Origin: Symsagittifera roscoffensis
Taxonomy: Eukaryota; Xenacoelomorpha; Acoela; Convolutidae
NCBI RefSeq assembly: GCF_963678635.1
Contig: NC_087066.1
Location: 53,152,312-53,216,311, forward strand
DNA: 64,000 nt
Direction of reading: 5' to 3'
Positions within the stretch are counted from its first letter, which is position 1. Every line of letters begins with the position of its first letter. A program made the position numbers and the translations under genes. Of the stretch, positions 10,621 through 21,911 are shown piece by piece. The notes below the pieces were generated by a model. That model was given only the letters and a program-made list of their open reading frames with translations. It was not told where the DNA came from and searched no databases.

Positions 10621-11976
10621 TTTAAATTGTTTGATCGCCCTAGCAACCTCTAACACTTCTAGATCGCGTACGAATATTTTTCTTCTTGCGAATTTAGGAA
10701 GCTCGAGGTTAATTTTCTTCTGTAAGTTGCTCGAAGGCGGCTTCTAAGCCAAATCTAGACGCATCGCAGACCGCGGGTCTCTAGGTTTTGATTGGAAGGT
10801 ATGTTTTTGTTTAATTCAGGTACAAGATTCAATGTTCGGTGGAATGCGTTGGTATGTTCCGTCTTCCAATGCAAGTTTCTGTGTTTGTTTGTGTTCTTTT
10901 GAAGTAATTTTATTGTTGATGTTGTGTTTGCTAGATTTGATATACATCTCGTGAGGTGTTGTTTTGAACTTAAAAAACTTTTTAATTGCTTGAATATTTT
11001 TGGTGAAGTGAGTTTTGCTACTGCGTCTATTTTTCGATAAGTGGCTTTGTACTTTCTCTACTTATGTACTTATGTTGTAACTAAGCCATTCTAATTATTG
11101 GCAAACAAATTTGCATTTGTCCAAAGATATTGCTAATTTTTCAGTGTTTTTTTTTTTTACTGAATTATTTAATAGCTCTTTGTGCGTCTCTTTCGACCTT
11201 TTTAATACAATTAAGTTGTCAACTATTTACGCAAAAGTTTTTTCGCAGTTGGTATGTGTGCGTTCTATTGACTTTTGAAAATTGACCGGCATGTCCGTGA
11301 GGCCTTAGAACATTGTTTTTAAATGTTATGTTCTCGTTGCGTTTCTTCCCATTAAACTGAAATCGCATTGTCTTCTAGTTTCCACTTCCAGACGTATTTG
11401 TAAAAGGGGGTAGCGCAGGTCGAGTGTTGAAAATCGACTGTGAACCTTTTGTTTCGTTTTCATGGTTTTTACTATGTTGTCTAACATCAATTCGATTCTG
11501 GGCATATGGTATTTGTTTTTGTGGATGAATTTACTTCTTTTTTTGAATCTAGTGCCTATTTTATGATTTGCTCTTTTTTTAACAAATTTTTTACCGGTTT
11601 ATTGATTGTTTGTCAGAATATATGTCGAGTTTTATTTTGTGTTTCGGACATATCAATTTGTTTAGCTTTTTCTCTACTCGTTTTTGTGCATGAATTAGCA
11701 TTAGTCTTCCTTTTTATTGGATTGAGTTGACATTTTTCATGAATTGCGTTCTCGTTACCTGGTTTTTTGATTTTCCAAATTTTACGCTCTGTTAATGGAA
11801 GTTGTCTTTTACCGACTGTTTGATTTTTTGGCCTCTCTTTTTTTTATCTCAAGTAAAAGGATTATTTGGTAATGTTTGGCTTGTCTTGTATTGATTTGAG
11901 GCCGATTTGCGTTAGAATATTTCGTCCGACAAAATTCGCTTTTCGGTAATTTACAATGATGAAAAGGGCTGATTGT
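10559..11976 (-). pseudogene. Reverse transcriptase region of the decayed Gypsy element
   Basis: Minus-strand fragments in several frames show RT landmarks: GLTDMPVNFQKSIE (RT palm), then IVDNLIV in place of the usual F/Y-x-D-D box, and LKKFMGSIQHLTRY (connection region). A TAA stop lies just before IVDN. The catalytic DD pair is degraded to DN. The whole block recurs at 13,689-14,942 with the same stop. Confidence 0.75.
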
Positions 11977-12246
11977 TCAGTCCACCCTCCTAATTCTACT
12001 GCAATGGTTACAAGTCCTTTTACAAATGATGTATTTCCCATTGTAGCAAGTTGTGCTAACTAAGTTTTTTTGCTGCGTCCTTCGGTGGGATTTTTTTGAA
12101 ATTTTGAAAATCGTTGACCTGTCATTTCTTCGCAGTCTTTGTGCAGTTTTTTCGTTGATAAATGACATTGGGTTTTCTGAGTCTGCGATTGCGAATAAAT
12201 TGTCTGTTTTTTTAGCTTTATTATAACTTGTCTTCGTGGATATCAA
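11977..12246 (-). pseudogene. Retropepsin-like protease of the decayed Gypsy element
   Basis: Minus-strand 89-codon frame with FAIADSENPMSFINEKTAQR. The usual Asp-Ser/Thr-Gly active-site triad reads Asp-Ser-Glu, so Gly is lost. It lies between gag and RT, as expected. Frameshifts flank it. Confidence 0.6.
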
Positions 12247-12303
12247 CGGAATTTTTAAGTTTAAACTCTTCTGTCTTCTGAGAGTACTAGAACAGTGGAG
12301 TTG

Positions 12304-13514
12304 TCAAGTGGTATATTTTCCCTGCCGTTTGTCGATGTGAGTTCTGCGTAGGCACTGAATCGTTATCATCTTCTTCGATTGCTTTTTTCCTTCACCTTCC
12401 TCACATTGGCTCCTATTCGCTTCTTGTATATAGTTGACATTTGTCTTTCTACTGACCTGTGCGAACTGTCCTCGTTTGGCATACTTAGTGTAAATTTTGT
12501 TTTTTTGCTGAGCATGAATGTAGTTGTTTGGGAGCAAATTGCCTTCTGCACTTGTGAAACGTTTTGTTTTGGCTTCTTTGATGGTTTTGGTTATTTCTAG
12601 TATTTTATTTTCCTCTGGAGAACTTATGTCGGCGTCTCGAGAATAACCGGTCTCTTTGAGTATTAGGTACCCATTTTGTCCGCCTCTTCCGCGTGGCCGT
12701 GTGCAGCCCATTGGTTCTTGTTTGATTATTGACGCTGATGATGATGATCTAAACGAACTTGTTGTCATTGTTATGCTATGTTCTGTACCGTTTTTCTCTT
12801 CCAATTGCGTATGCATTTGCTTCTGGAGGGATCTGATTTTGTTTAAGAGTTCTTCGGCTATTTCATTGTCCGTCAAATAGGCCGTGAACATTCCTTGGAC
12901 CCAATCGTATTCTCTGTCTACGCAGTCTGCTCGTGATATTAGTTCTACTAGGACGGCGTACAAATGTTCCAGTGATTTGTTCTTTCGTTGCTTGCGACAA
13001 AAGAAATTACTTCTTTCCATCGTTGTATTTCTTGTCATAATGAAAATATCGTTGAGTATTTTCATGAGTTCTTTTGTAGTCGCCGATTGTATGTCAAGCC
13101 CCGGTCACTTGTGTTGAAGTTGTCAATGTACTTCCGCTCTCAAACACAGGATTATGTAGCTCCTTACCTTGGCATCAGCTTCCTCCCCAGCAAAAATGTT
13201 GCATAGGACTCCTCTTTGTCTGGATTTGATTACGTTGATTTCTCATGCACCCTTTTTGCCTGGTTGCGGATATCTCAGCTGCGCTTCTGTTCCTCTGTTT
13301 CACCGGTAATTTCAATTTCGTATCTTGGTTTGGTTGGGTCGATAATTGGTGATTTAGTTCGGGGTAAGTTTCGTACTTCTATCCCGTGTTTGGCAAAAGC
13401 AGCCAATTCAATCATGGCTACCCTCTTGGACCATTCTGGTGGTGGCTCAGTTGATGCCTTCTGCCAGAAATGTAGGATATTCAGTGGTTTCTTGTATCCA
13501 GCAGGCTGTACCAT
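12304..13514 (-). pseudogene. gag: Gag of the decayed Gypsy element
   Basis: Begins at about 13,514, immediately inside the 5' LTR, with MVQPAGYKKPLNILHFWQ. It continues in a shifted frame at 13,065-12,304. The capsid-like part includes YDWVQGMFTAYLTDNEIAEE, and is followed by a Ser-rich, Lys/Arg-rich nucleocapsid-like tail with RPRGRGG. No intact CCHC knuckle is visible. At least one frameshift separates the two parts. Confidence 0.6.
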
Positions 13515-13524
13515 GTTTTACCTT

Positions 13525-13682
13525 TACGTATGATTACTTATAGAGTCCGAACGGATTTGTAAGCTAACTCAAAATAACTTCACATGAATGAAAAGGTAAC
13601 TAAACGCAATACTCACGTTCTGAGAGACTTTGCTCCAAATACGATTTTTCCATATTGGTCAAGGCCAAGGAAACAATGGATA
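13525..13682 (-). repeat. 5' LTR remnant of the decayed Gypsy element
   Basis: Matches the outer half of the LTR at 6,442 (TACGTATGATTACTT, TCCGAAC, GTAAGCTAACT, GAATGAAAAG, GTTCTGAGAG). It ends at about 13,682, where the duplicated RT block starts. Confidence 0.6.
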
Positions 13683-13688
13683 ACCATA

Positions 13689-14942
13689 TGCACTGATTAA
13701 AGCTTAGTGGTCTGTGATGACGGTAAAAATTTTTTCCGTGTAAGTTAAACTTAAATTTTTTGATCGGCCACGCACTAACACTTCTAGATCGTTGACGAAT
13801 ATTTTTCTTCTAGTAAATTTAAGAAGCTCGAGGCATATGCTAAGGCTACTTAACTTTCTTCTGTAAGTTGCTCGAAGGCGGCTTCTAAGCCAAATCTAGA
13901 CGCATCGCAGACCGCGGGTCTCTAGGTTTTGATTGAAAGGTATGTTTTTGTTTAATTCAGGTACAAGATTCAAGGTTCGGTGGAACGCGGTGGCATGTTT
14001 CGACTTCCAATCCAAGTTTCTGTGTTTGTCTGTGTTCTTTTGAAGTATTTTTCGTGTTGATACTGTCTTTGCTAATTTGATATGTATCTCGTGAGGTGTT
14101 GTATTGAACCCATAAATTTTTTTAATTGCTTGAAAATTTTTGGTGGTGTGAGTTTTGCTATAGCGTCTGTTTTTTGATAAGTGGCTTTGTGCTTTCTCTA
14201 CTTATGTTGTAACTAGGCTATTCTAACTAATGGCAAACAAATTTGCATTTGTCCAGTGATATTGCTAATTTTTCAGTGTTTAATTTTTTTTACTGAAATT
14301 TTTAATAGCTCTTTGTGCGTCTCTTTCGACCTTTTTAATACAATTAAGTTGTCAACTATTTACGCAAAAGTTTTTTCGCAGTTGGTAAGTGTGCGTTCTA
14401 TTGACTTTTGAAAATTGACCGGCATGTCCGTGAGGCCTTAGAACATTGTTTTTAATTGTTATGTTCTCGTTGCGTTTCATCCCAATAAACTGAAATCGCA
14501 TTGTCTTCTCGTTTCCACTTCCAGACGTATTTGTGAAAAGGCGTAGCGCAGGTCGAGTGTTGAAAATAGACTGTGATCCTTTGCTTTCGCTTTCATGGTT
14601 TTTACTATGTCGTCTAATATCAATTCGATTCTGGGCATATAGTATATGTTTTTGCGGATGAATTTGTTTCTTCTTTTGAATCTGGTACATATTTTACGGT
14701 TTGCTCTTTTTTAACCGATTTTTTACCGGTTTATCGATTGTTTGTCTGAATATTTGTCGAGTTTTATAGTGTGTTTCCGACATATCAATTTGTTTAGCTC
14801 TTTCTCTACTCGTTCTTGTACATGAATTAGCATTAGTCTTCCTTTTTATTGGATTGAGTTGACATTTTTCATGAATTGCATTCTCGTTACCTGGTTTTTT
14901 GATTTTCCAATTTTTACGCTCTGTTGTTGGAAGTTGTCTTTT
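13689..14942 (-). repeat. Segmental duplicate of the RT region (10,559-11,812)
   Basis: Direct-orientation copy of 1.25 kb. Long stretches are identical, including the RT box with the same in-frame stop (CAACTATTTACGCAAAAG on the plus strand). Shared defects mean the block was copied after it had already decayed, not brought in by a second transposition. It ends abruptly in foldback-family sequence at 14,943. Confidence 0.8.
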
Positions 14943-15028
14943 ATAGTTTTTACTGCTCCATAGACCTTAAAAAACAGTCGGAACCTTCAGGGTTTCGCCC
15001 TGATGCGAGCAGCCTTGTTTTCCTCTGC
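14943..15028. repeat. Foldback family, core fragment
   Basis: Contains only the inner module: CTCCATAGACCTTAAA, CAGTCGGAACCTTCAGGG, then CGCCCTGATGCGAGCAG. It sits exactly at the edge of the duplicated RT block, so it may mark a recombination or insertion breakpoint. Confidence 0.6.
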
Positions 15029-16427
15029 GATTCAGTAGTTGATTTAAGCCAGATCATTTTTCGCATTGTTCAGAGAAGATCGTTTTACCGTACCGTAATT
15101 CCGGCCGTGTTCAATATCCTATGCAGCAAAACAATCTGTGATACTCTCTTTTTATTTCGCTAAACTCACTGAAACTTTGATAGAGCACTTTATCCTAGTC
15201 TGTGCGGTTTGAATTTGGCAAAACAGGATTGATTTTTTGCTGGTTTCAATCTTTTTCTCTTCTCCAATTTATACCACCGTTCAATTAATCACTTCCTCAT
15301 TTAAACTGAGCTATTGGGATTTGTTTTAACCCGAATACATCAACTATCACCATATGATTCAGTTTATGATATTCATAGAACTCTAGGTCGTGTTTTGATC
15401 ATAATAATTCGTGCCATGATCTCGACTAATCTTGGATTAAACTCTTAATATATCTTGCAAAAATTTTCCCAAATCTGGGCAAGGCAACCGTGTACTATTT
15501 TGACAAGATATCTAAGTCAGACATACGCTCGCGAAAACTTGCTTGTCAGAATTTGGCATCCAAGATCTTGTCAAGATAGATATAGTTCCAAGGGTTGTGG
15601 AACTCTTCGAAAGATCAAGACAAATTTTGTCAAAAGTATCCATTATTTGCTCGCTAATGATCACATTAAAAAATCTAAAGTTGAATTTTTTAAAAGAAAT
15701 TCAGCAAATTGTTTTTTATTGAACTTGTTCTTCCAAGATCGGAACACAAGGGGTTTTTACGAGGTGTAGTAAAATGGTTTGTGAACCATGAAACTTCTGA
15801 AACTAGCTATGTTAAAAGGTTACAAATGTTTACACTTGATAGATAGACTATTGGCTTAAGTTCTGCTTCAGTGAGTTTGACAAATAAAACTTGGCTACCT
15901 TATCCTTAAGCAATTTAAAAGAACTTCCATAATTTGTGAAAATATATATTGAGCAGAAAAATTTCAGCCACCAAAATCCTTTAAAAAATCGCATTTTAAC
16001 ATTCGATTACGCTGCATTTTTTTTCATTCCGATTAAATTTGATTGAAAAATACAGTTTTTTTTACCATTCTTATCATTCGGTCTTTCGAGTCGAGGGATT
16101 TCTCTGGAAGCTGTTTGTGATACTGCATGATACCGCAGTATTCTGTCAGTCAAGTTCAGCCTAAGATATAGCGACGACATAGATATTAACTTAACTTTCA
16201 ACTTTCAACAACCTGTCAACACTCTTGGTGCTAAAGCTAAGTAATGTGTGTGACTACATAACTTATCTTCTGTTGAAAGATTACAGTTGATCCAATCTAT
16301 ATTTATCCGTACCAATTCGTAACCAAGTGTTATATTTCTGTAACTAAGCATCTCATTAAGTAATTTTACTTGTTTTAGTATTTTTAGTTAGCAAGTAAAG
16401 ATCACGGATATCTCACTGTTGTGCGCT
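15029..16427. other. No gene seen
   Basis: AT-rich sequence with a 104-codon open frame at 15,455-15,769 that has no recognisable domain, no neighbours and no plausible gene context. I treat it as chance. Confidence 0.45.
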
Positions 16428-16955
16428 CAGGGGCGGATTACGGGGGGGGGGGGGACGGGGGGGTGGCGGACACCTCTCCCCACCTCAGGGATTCGACCCC
16501 CTGCCGACCCAAAGGTTCCCCCCTTTGTACTATTTTGAGATACCCATATTTGGTGACGGACCCTAAAAGTTTTCTAAAGGCGCCTTTGGCGCCAATATAT
16601 ACTTACTTTGAGGAGGGAGCGCGCGCCAAAAAAAGGCAATTTTTGTGGTCAAAATTTTCCAAAAAGTGCCTAAAATCGCCTTTTTTGGCCTGTTTTCAAA
16701 ATTTTGGCAGCGGCGCACAAAATTTGACCAAAACAGGGTCTTTTTAGTGCTTTGGGAGAGCTCGGCAAATCATTTCGGTCGACCTAAAAAAAAAGTCGAC
16801 AAATTTTTCAACAATTTATTGAAATCTTAAACAGGAGCACAACAGCGGTTCGCCGTGATGAGCTGTACAGCTCTTGTGTTGGTCCTTTCCCCCGTGGATA
16901 AATGGTCTTAATTAAATCCGCCCCCCTCCTCGAGAAAATCCTAGATCCGCCCCTG
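16428..16955. mobile_element. Non-autonomous hAT-type element with perfect 8-bp TSD
   Basis: Starts CAGGGGCGGATTACG and ends CTAGATCCGCCCCTG, giving inverted termini CAGGGGCGGAT. It is flanked on both sides by the identical 8-mer TGTGCGCT (16,420-16,427 and 16,956-16,963). The 8-bp duplication and CAGGGGCGGATC termini are typical of hAT elements. The 528-bp body has a G run of about 13, the palindrome GGCGCCTTTGGCGCC and no transposase. Related fragments lie at about 40,679-40,724, 46,822, 51,786-51,910, 57,256-57,525, 59,206-59,585 and 61,388-61,773. Confidence 0.88.
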
Positions 16956-19900
16956 TGTGCGCTAATAATAAAAAAACTTGGTAAGGAGGGTACTAGATTT
17001 TACACTACCCTTTGAACCTTTTCTGTTTCTGAGTTTTTCAAATACAGATAGTGCTTAGCCCTTAATTAGACAACCCGGTTACAGAACTAACGGACGGATC
17101 ATTGTCAGGTTTGTTCCCCGCAGCTCAGTATACTATTTTCAAATAGGATATCAATTTAGGTCGCTTGCATTGAGAAATGATATTTGCTTGGCTTAGTGCA
17201 TAATATCAATATCAGTAATTTCTTTTTAGTCTCAATCTATTTTGGCTCCAATATCAAGAACTGAGTTGGATCGATGAGAAAACAAAACGAAAACGATAAT
17301 TTGGTTTCAAATTCTTGCAAAAAACTTAGTGCTTATCTTTAGTTTGACGAGCTTAGAAGCCCTTAGTTTGACGAGCTCGTTGTTAAAAATTTTTTTTATT
17401 AGTAACTCAACAGAATTTATTATTGTTTCGGACATTTTTACTTAAAATTTTGAATATTTCATAAAAATTTAAACCAAAAGCACCGTAGAGATGATAATAC
17501 TCAGATAAATGTTTCAGTGGCTCAAATTTTTTTTCTGTAGAGTATAGTTCCATGCGCTCTTCTAATAGCACGATCAAGATGTTTAATTCTAGTTGAGCTG
17601 CTTGTTTCCCTTACTAATACTTCCTTTTTCATAAGCGACAGAACATCGGTCTTATAAACTGGTACCAATTGCGTCTTTAAAAACGTTTTACGAAGCTTGA
17701 GAGAATGTGCCGCAAAAATTTAAGCAGACCTATGTGACTGCTAAAAGTTGAAGCAGAGTCAATTTCCTTAATTCCAAAAAAAAACAATATGCAATTCTGT
17801 TTTAATTTTTGCAATAAGATTTTGTTAGATCAAACAAGATAACAGCTGTATCTAAAGTATTTGATTTTGCTTTGAAATTTTTTTTCAAAATTATGCTGAG
17901 TTTGTAAAAAGCCCATTATTTCGTAGAAATTAATTGTCCACGATTTTTTGTAAAGAAAGAATGAATTAGGTCTATGATTTTTTGGCTGGTATTTTTTCCC
18001 GGTAAATTGAAACAATTTAAGCAACTTTAAAACGCGTTATAAAAAATGTTGTTTTTTGAGTTTTTTGAAACAGTTTTATAGGTTGCAGAAACATGGATGA
18101 ATTTGGTCGTGAACAAACATGGATGAACAAACATAGTTTAAATTGTAATTCTTTCTGCTATAATTAGGTATAAATTTAGCTTAATTTTGTTAAAATTTGT
18201 AGTCCATATATTCATCTGCGGGTTATTCTCAATACTTTCTACAATTGCAATCAGTAAAAAAATTTGTTTTTTTTTTAAAAATTTTGTTGGCAAAAAGTGC
18301 ACTTTTTGATTTCTGCAATTTTTTTCTCATAGAATTGCTTGAGCGCTGCTCAACCGTTTGTTGTTTTTGGATTACTTCAAAATGAAAAATCTTGAAATGT
18401 TTTTGGTGTTATATTGGAAATTTGGATCAACCACCAACAATCAACTTGTTTTGTTTTTTTTTCTGAAAGAAGTATGTTAATTGATTAATTTAGAGTCTGC
18501 TGAAAAATATGTACTAAAAAATGTATCTCCAAAAATCTTTCGAAATTGATTGAGAAGGACAGGAGAAGGAACAGTCGTTTTGAAACACAAAATCATTTAT
18601 ATGATACTCGCAGTGAAAAAGTTTGATATGATTAACTTGTGATTTAACTGATCGCAATAATTAGAAACGGGCCATCCATTGCATAATTTGCTTCCGTTTT
18701 TGATTTAAAACCCATGAAAATGAAAAAGTTGTTCCAGTTAACCGACGATCTGGCAAAATTCAAAAAATTTGCTTTTTCATGTTTTTTTTACGAAATTCAA
18801 AATTAACGACCTGGAAATGTCTTTTTTTCGAATACCGATTTTCGATTGGTAGATTTTTGATTTTGCTCAATTCATCGTTCTGACATGACTGTTGCCTATT
18901 ATACTGACAGTTCTGATGTAAACTATCCGGACAAATCGAACAAATTTAGAAACTTGAATTTAGGTTGACATTAATTGTTAAATTGGGACTTTTTTGTGCA
19001 ACCCAATATGCAAAGTTGGGAATAAAAAGTTTTACTCTAAAAATAGGTCATTTGGGTTTTCTTTAGTCAACCAAACAATACGCTAACACTTCTCAGTCAA
19101 ATTCTGAGCAAGATGTATCATTCTCTTGTCTAATTATTTATATGACTCAACAAAGTTCAAGAAAAGCATTCTCTCCTAAACTTTATGCAAAGTTCTCAGA
19201 ATGGTTGTTAAAAACAATCTAGTATCCCGGATTGAGTTTTATTTGAAAACAACAAACCCTACATTAAAAAAAACTGATAACCATGGTTGTCAATTCTACA
19301 AAAACAACAAATCCTATCTTAGAATGTTTTTTATTAGATTGGTACAAGTATGCTTTATTCTACTTTTTTCCCTAAAGTAATTATTTTTTCTGCTCAGTAA
19401 TTATGAATGAAAACTTTGTGGGAAAGTTTTCATTATTTTTTTGTCTTTCTCAAGTAAAAATTTTCCAATTGATGAGTTTCGATTTGAATTTTGAAAAAAT
19501 TTGAAACTAGTTTTCAAATTTTTGCCATTTATTTTATTTTGTAATACAAATCCGGCAAATAAAATTTTCTTAATGATCAAATTAACATCAATTTTGATAA
19601 GTCATGTCACAGCACTGGACTTCATGAAGGTTATTTTTAGATAAAATCCAATTTTAAGCAACTAACATCTAGCTAAATAGTTGTGCATATCAGTGCAAAG
19701 ATACCTTCTGTCGGCACATGGTTAAGTTGAGATGATTTATCCACAAGGTAAAGGACTAGCATGCAAACTGTTCACCTCTTCACGAAAAACCGCTGTTGTG
19801 CCTCTGGTTGAGATTTACATTCATTTTTTTTGTTGTTATTTTTCGGTACATGGCAAACTAATTCGAATCTAAATTTTTTCTTTGAAATGATAAAAACTGG

Positions 19901-20680
19901 TTCATGTTGATAAAAAACTAGATGCAAGTTTTATCTTTTTGCATAGTGTCCGATTTTGAGAGAGGTGTAAACATGTTTCCGAAAAAGCAGAGATAACATT
20001 TTTCTTTTCAGGGGTGGTCCTAACCTTAAGAAGCATTGTTCTCTGCAAGTTCTCTGCCCTGATTAGATCCGAGCAGTCTTGCTTAAATTTAAGAAATACT
20101 GGATGTTAACTATCGCTTGATGTTTTCTCTAACACGATATTTTTCTTGAAGGTTTCAATTTTCAATAAGGGCTCAGTTTTGATTTTAAATTGATGGTTCT
20201 TTATCGAAAAGCAAATTTTGTCAATTTTCCTCTCTGCTACCTGGTAGCGACTTTGACGTCAAGTTTTGACTTTGGGTTTGTCTATAGAGCCTTTTGTACC
20301 GGGGATTATTAGTCAAACTCTGACACGGGCTTAACCCGACTTGGTCGAATCATGAGTTGCAAGCAACAACAGTTTTGAATCTACCATTGGAACAAGTTAA
20401 TTAGAACAATTGTGTGAGCATCCCACACTAAAGTTTCATGGAAAAAATTGATTATAATGGTTTATATCGACAAAGAATACTTAACCCATTTAATCGATTT
20501 TAAAGACCTATATAACCATGAACATGGATTTTTAGGGGGTTAAACTCGATTTTTTTTTAGCAACCAAAAATTTGTTTGTACAATCCATTATAATTAATTA
20601 TAATCCAATATTGGTTTTAATAAAACCGATTAGTTTTTTTTTCATGAAATCAACGAAAATCGATTACTTTTTGTAAATTT
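16956..20680. other. Long gene-free stretch
   Basis: About 3.7 kb of AT-rich sequence with no open frame of interest and no RNA gene that I recognise. From about 20,420 it contains runs related to AATCGATT, which also occur after the tandem repeat (21,340-21,440) and at 49,480-50,075. Confidence 0.5.
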
Positions 20681-21203
20681 GAAATGTCTATACCTTTTTG
20701 TTGCGTTCTGCAGAACGAGAACCCAAACGAACATGTTCTTACTTGTGTAAAAACACCCTTCATCCTTCGGCATTCACACCTTCTTTCGCGGCCCTCACCC
20801 ATTCAAATCCCTGCCAAACCCCCTCACCCCTACACACACTTCCCACTCTCCCACCCCCACCCCCCTCCCACACACACATCTCCCCCACAACCCCATCCTC
20901 GCCCCCTTCATCTTTTTACTAGAACCCCCCCCCAAACCCAAAACTTGAAATGTCTATACTTTTTTGTTGCGTTCTGCAGAACGAGAACCCAAACGAACAT
21001 GTTCTTACTTGTGTAAAAACACCCTTCATCCTTTGGCATTCACCCCTTCTTTCGCGGCCCTCACCCATTCAAATCCCTGCCAACCCCCCTCACCCCTACA
21101 CACACTTCCCACTCTCCCACCCCACCCCCCTCCCACACACACATCTCCCCCACAACCCCATCCTCGCCCCCTTCATCTTTTTACTAGAACCCCCCCCCCC
21201 CCA
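20681..21203. repeat. 266-bp direct tandem repeat, C-rich
   Basis: Two nearly identical units start at 20,681 and 20,947 (GAAATGTCTATAC, GTTCTGCAGAACGAGAACCC). The second half of each unit is almost pure C/A/T with many CCCC runs. Open frames across it are Pro/His/Thr-rich and exist only because the repeat lacks stops. The opposite strand has many closely spaced G runs. Confidence 0.85.
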
Positions 21204-21339
21204 AAAAAGAGAAAAGAAAAATTTAAAATCGGCCAAGTAAATCTCACTTAAGCAAATTTTTTTAATATACATAAATACATTTTTTTTAAGTCAAAAGCAA
21301 CTGTCAATCTGCAAAAAATTTCAAGGTATAAGCATTTTA

Positions 21340-21440
21340 AAATAATCATAATCCATTATAATCGATTATAATCGATTAAAATGGTTTTTATTGCTTTGAC
21401 AAAAACAAATAAAAATCCATTTTTAATCAATTGTAATCAA
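21340..21440. repeat. AATCGATT-rich repeat edge
   Basis: Repeated blocks such as ATAATCGATTATAATCGATT. The same composition occurs before the tandem repeat (about 20,540-20,670), so the C-rich tandem repeat sits inside an AATCGATT-rich element. No termini are defined. Confidence 0.4.
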
Positions 21441-21492
21441 AAATTTTTGAGTTTTGCAGAGACTGACCATGAGAACCTGATATAATCGATAA

Positions 21493-21901
21493 TGAGTTAG
21501 GTTCGAGGTTTAACTCATAAAAAATTTCGGATAGGGTACACCGTCTGCTCGTCACGCTATCTTATTTTCGGCCGGATAGGTTCGTGCAACTTCTTAGTCT
21601 AATACCGATCCTAACCTTACTCTTATATCTACTAGTCTCAGGGTGTTTAACTAGTCTCTGCTAGGCTCGATAGATCTAGAGTATACTGGCTTATTGCGAT
21701 TGCTAAAGTTCTCTTGGAGAGGTAACTAATTTCTAAGTTAAATTCAAATCTCTCTGGTGCTGAAATTACAAGTAATTTCAGCACTTACAAATAAGTGGGT
21801 TGTTAGGTAGATGGATCGTGATTGGTTAATATTAAATATTTTATAGAGATAAAATATCCAATTTATAACCAAATAATAAATATAGCTTATATCTGGTTCC
21901 A
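21493..21901 (-). repeat. 3' LTR of the 18.4-kb element
   Basis: 409 bp. Plus strand begins TGAGTTAGGTTCGAGG and ends TATCTGGTTCCA. It matches 39,517-39,927 along its full length. Confidence 0.92.
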
Positions 21902-21911
21902 CCCATCCGGG
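21902..21911 (-). other. Short polypurine tract
   Basis: CCCATCCGGG on the plus strand reads CCCGGATGGG on the element strand, directly upstream of the 3' LTR. It is short and imperfect as a plus-strand primer. Confidence 0.4.

Larger units (their letters stand above)
6442..13690 (-). mobile_element. Decayed Ty3/Gypsy-type LTR element, 7.2 kb
   Basis: Minus-strand order is LTR remnant, gag, protease, RT, RNase H, linker, integrase, C-terminal tail, polypurine tract, LTR. Matching sequences at 6,442-6,590 and 13,525-13,680 (TACGTATGATTACTT, TCCGAAC, GTAAGCTAACT, GTTCTGAGAG, CTTTGCTC) mark the two LTRs. All genes carry many frameshifts and stops. The right-hand (5') LTR is cut short where the duplicated RT block (13,689 onward) begins. 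The domain order gag-PR-RT-RH-IN fits Ty3/Gypsy; the lineage within it was not determined. Confidence 0.8.

Noticed and set aside
20684-21251. Pro/His/Thr-rich open frames of 74-110 codons
   Set aside because: They exist because a C-rich tandem repeat lacks stop codons; the same frames recur in both units.
21499-21520. tRNA B-box (GGTTCGAGG) in the LTR
   Set aside because: No matching A box, acceptor stem or cloverleaf around it.
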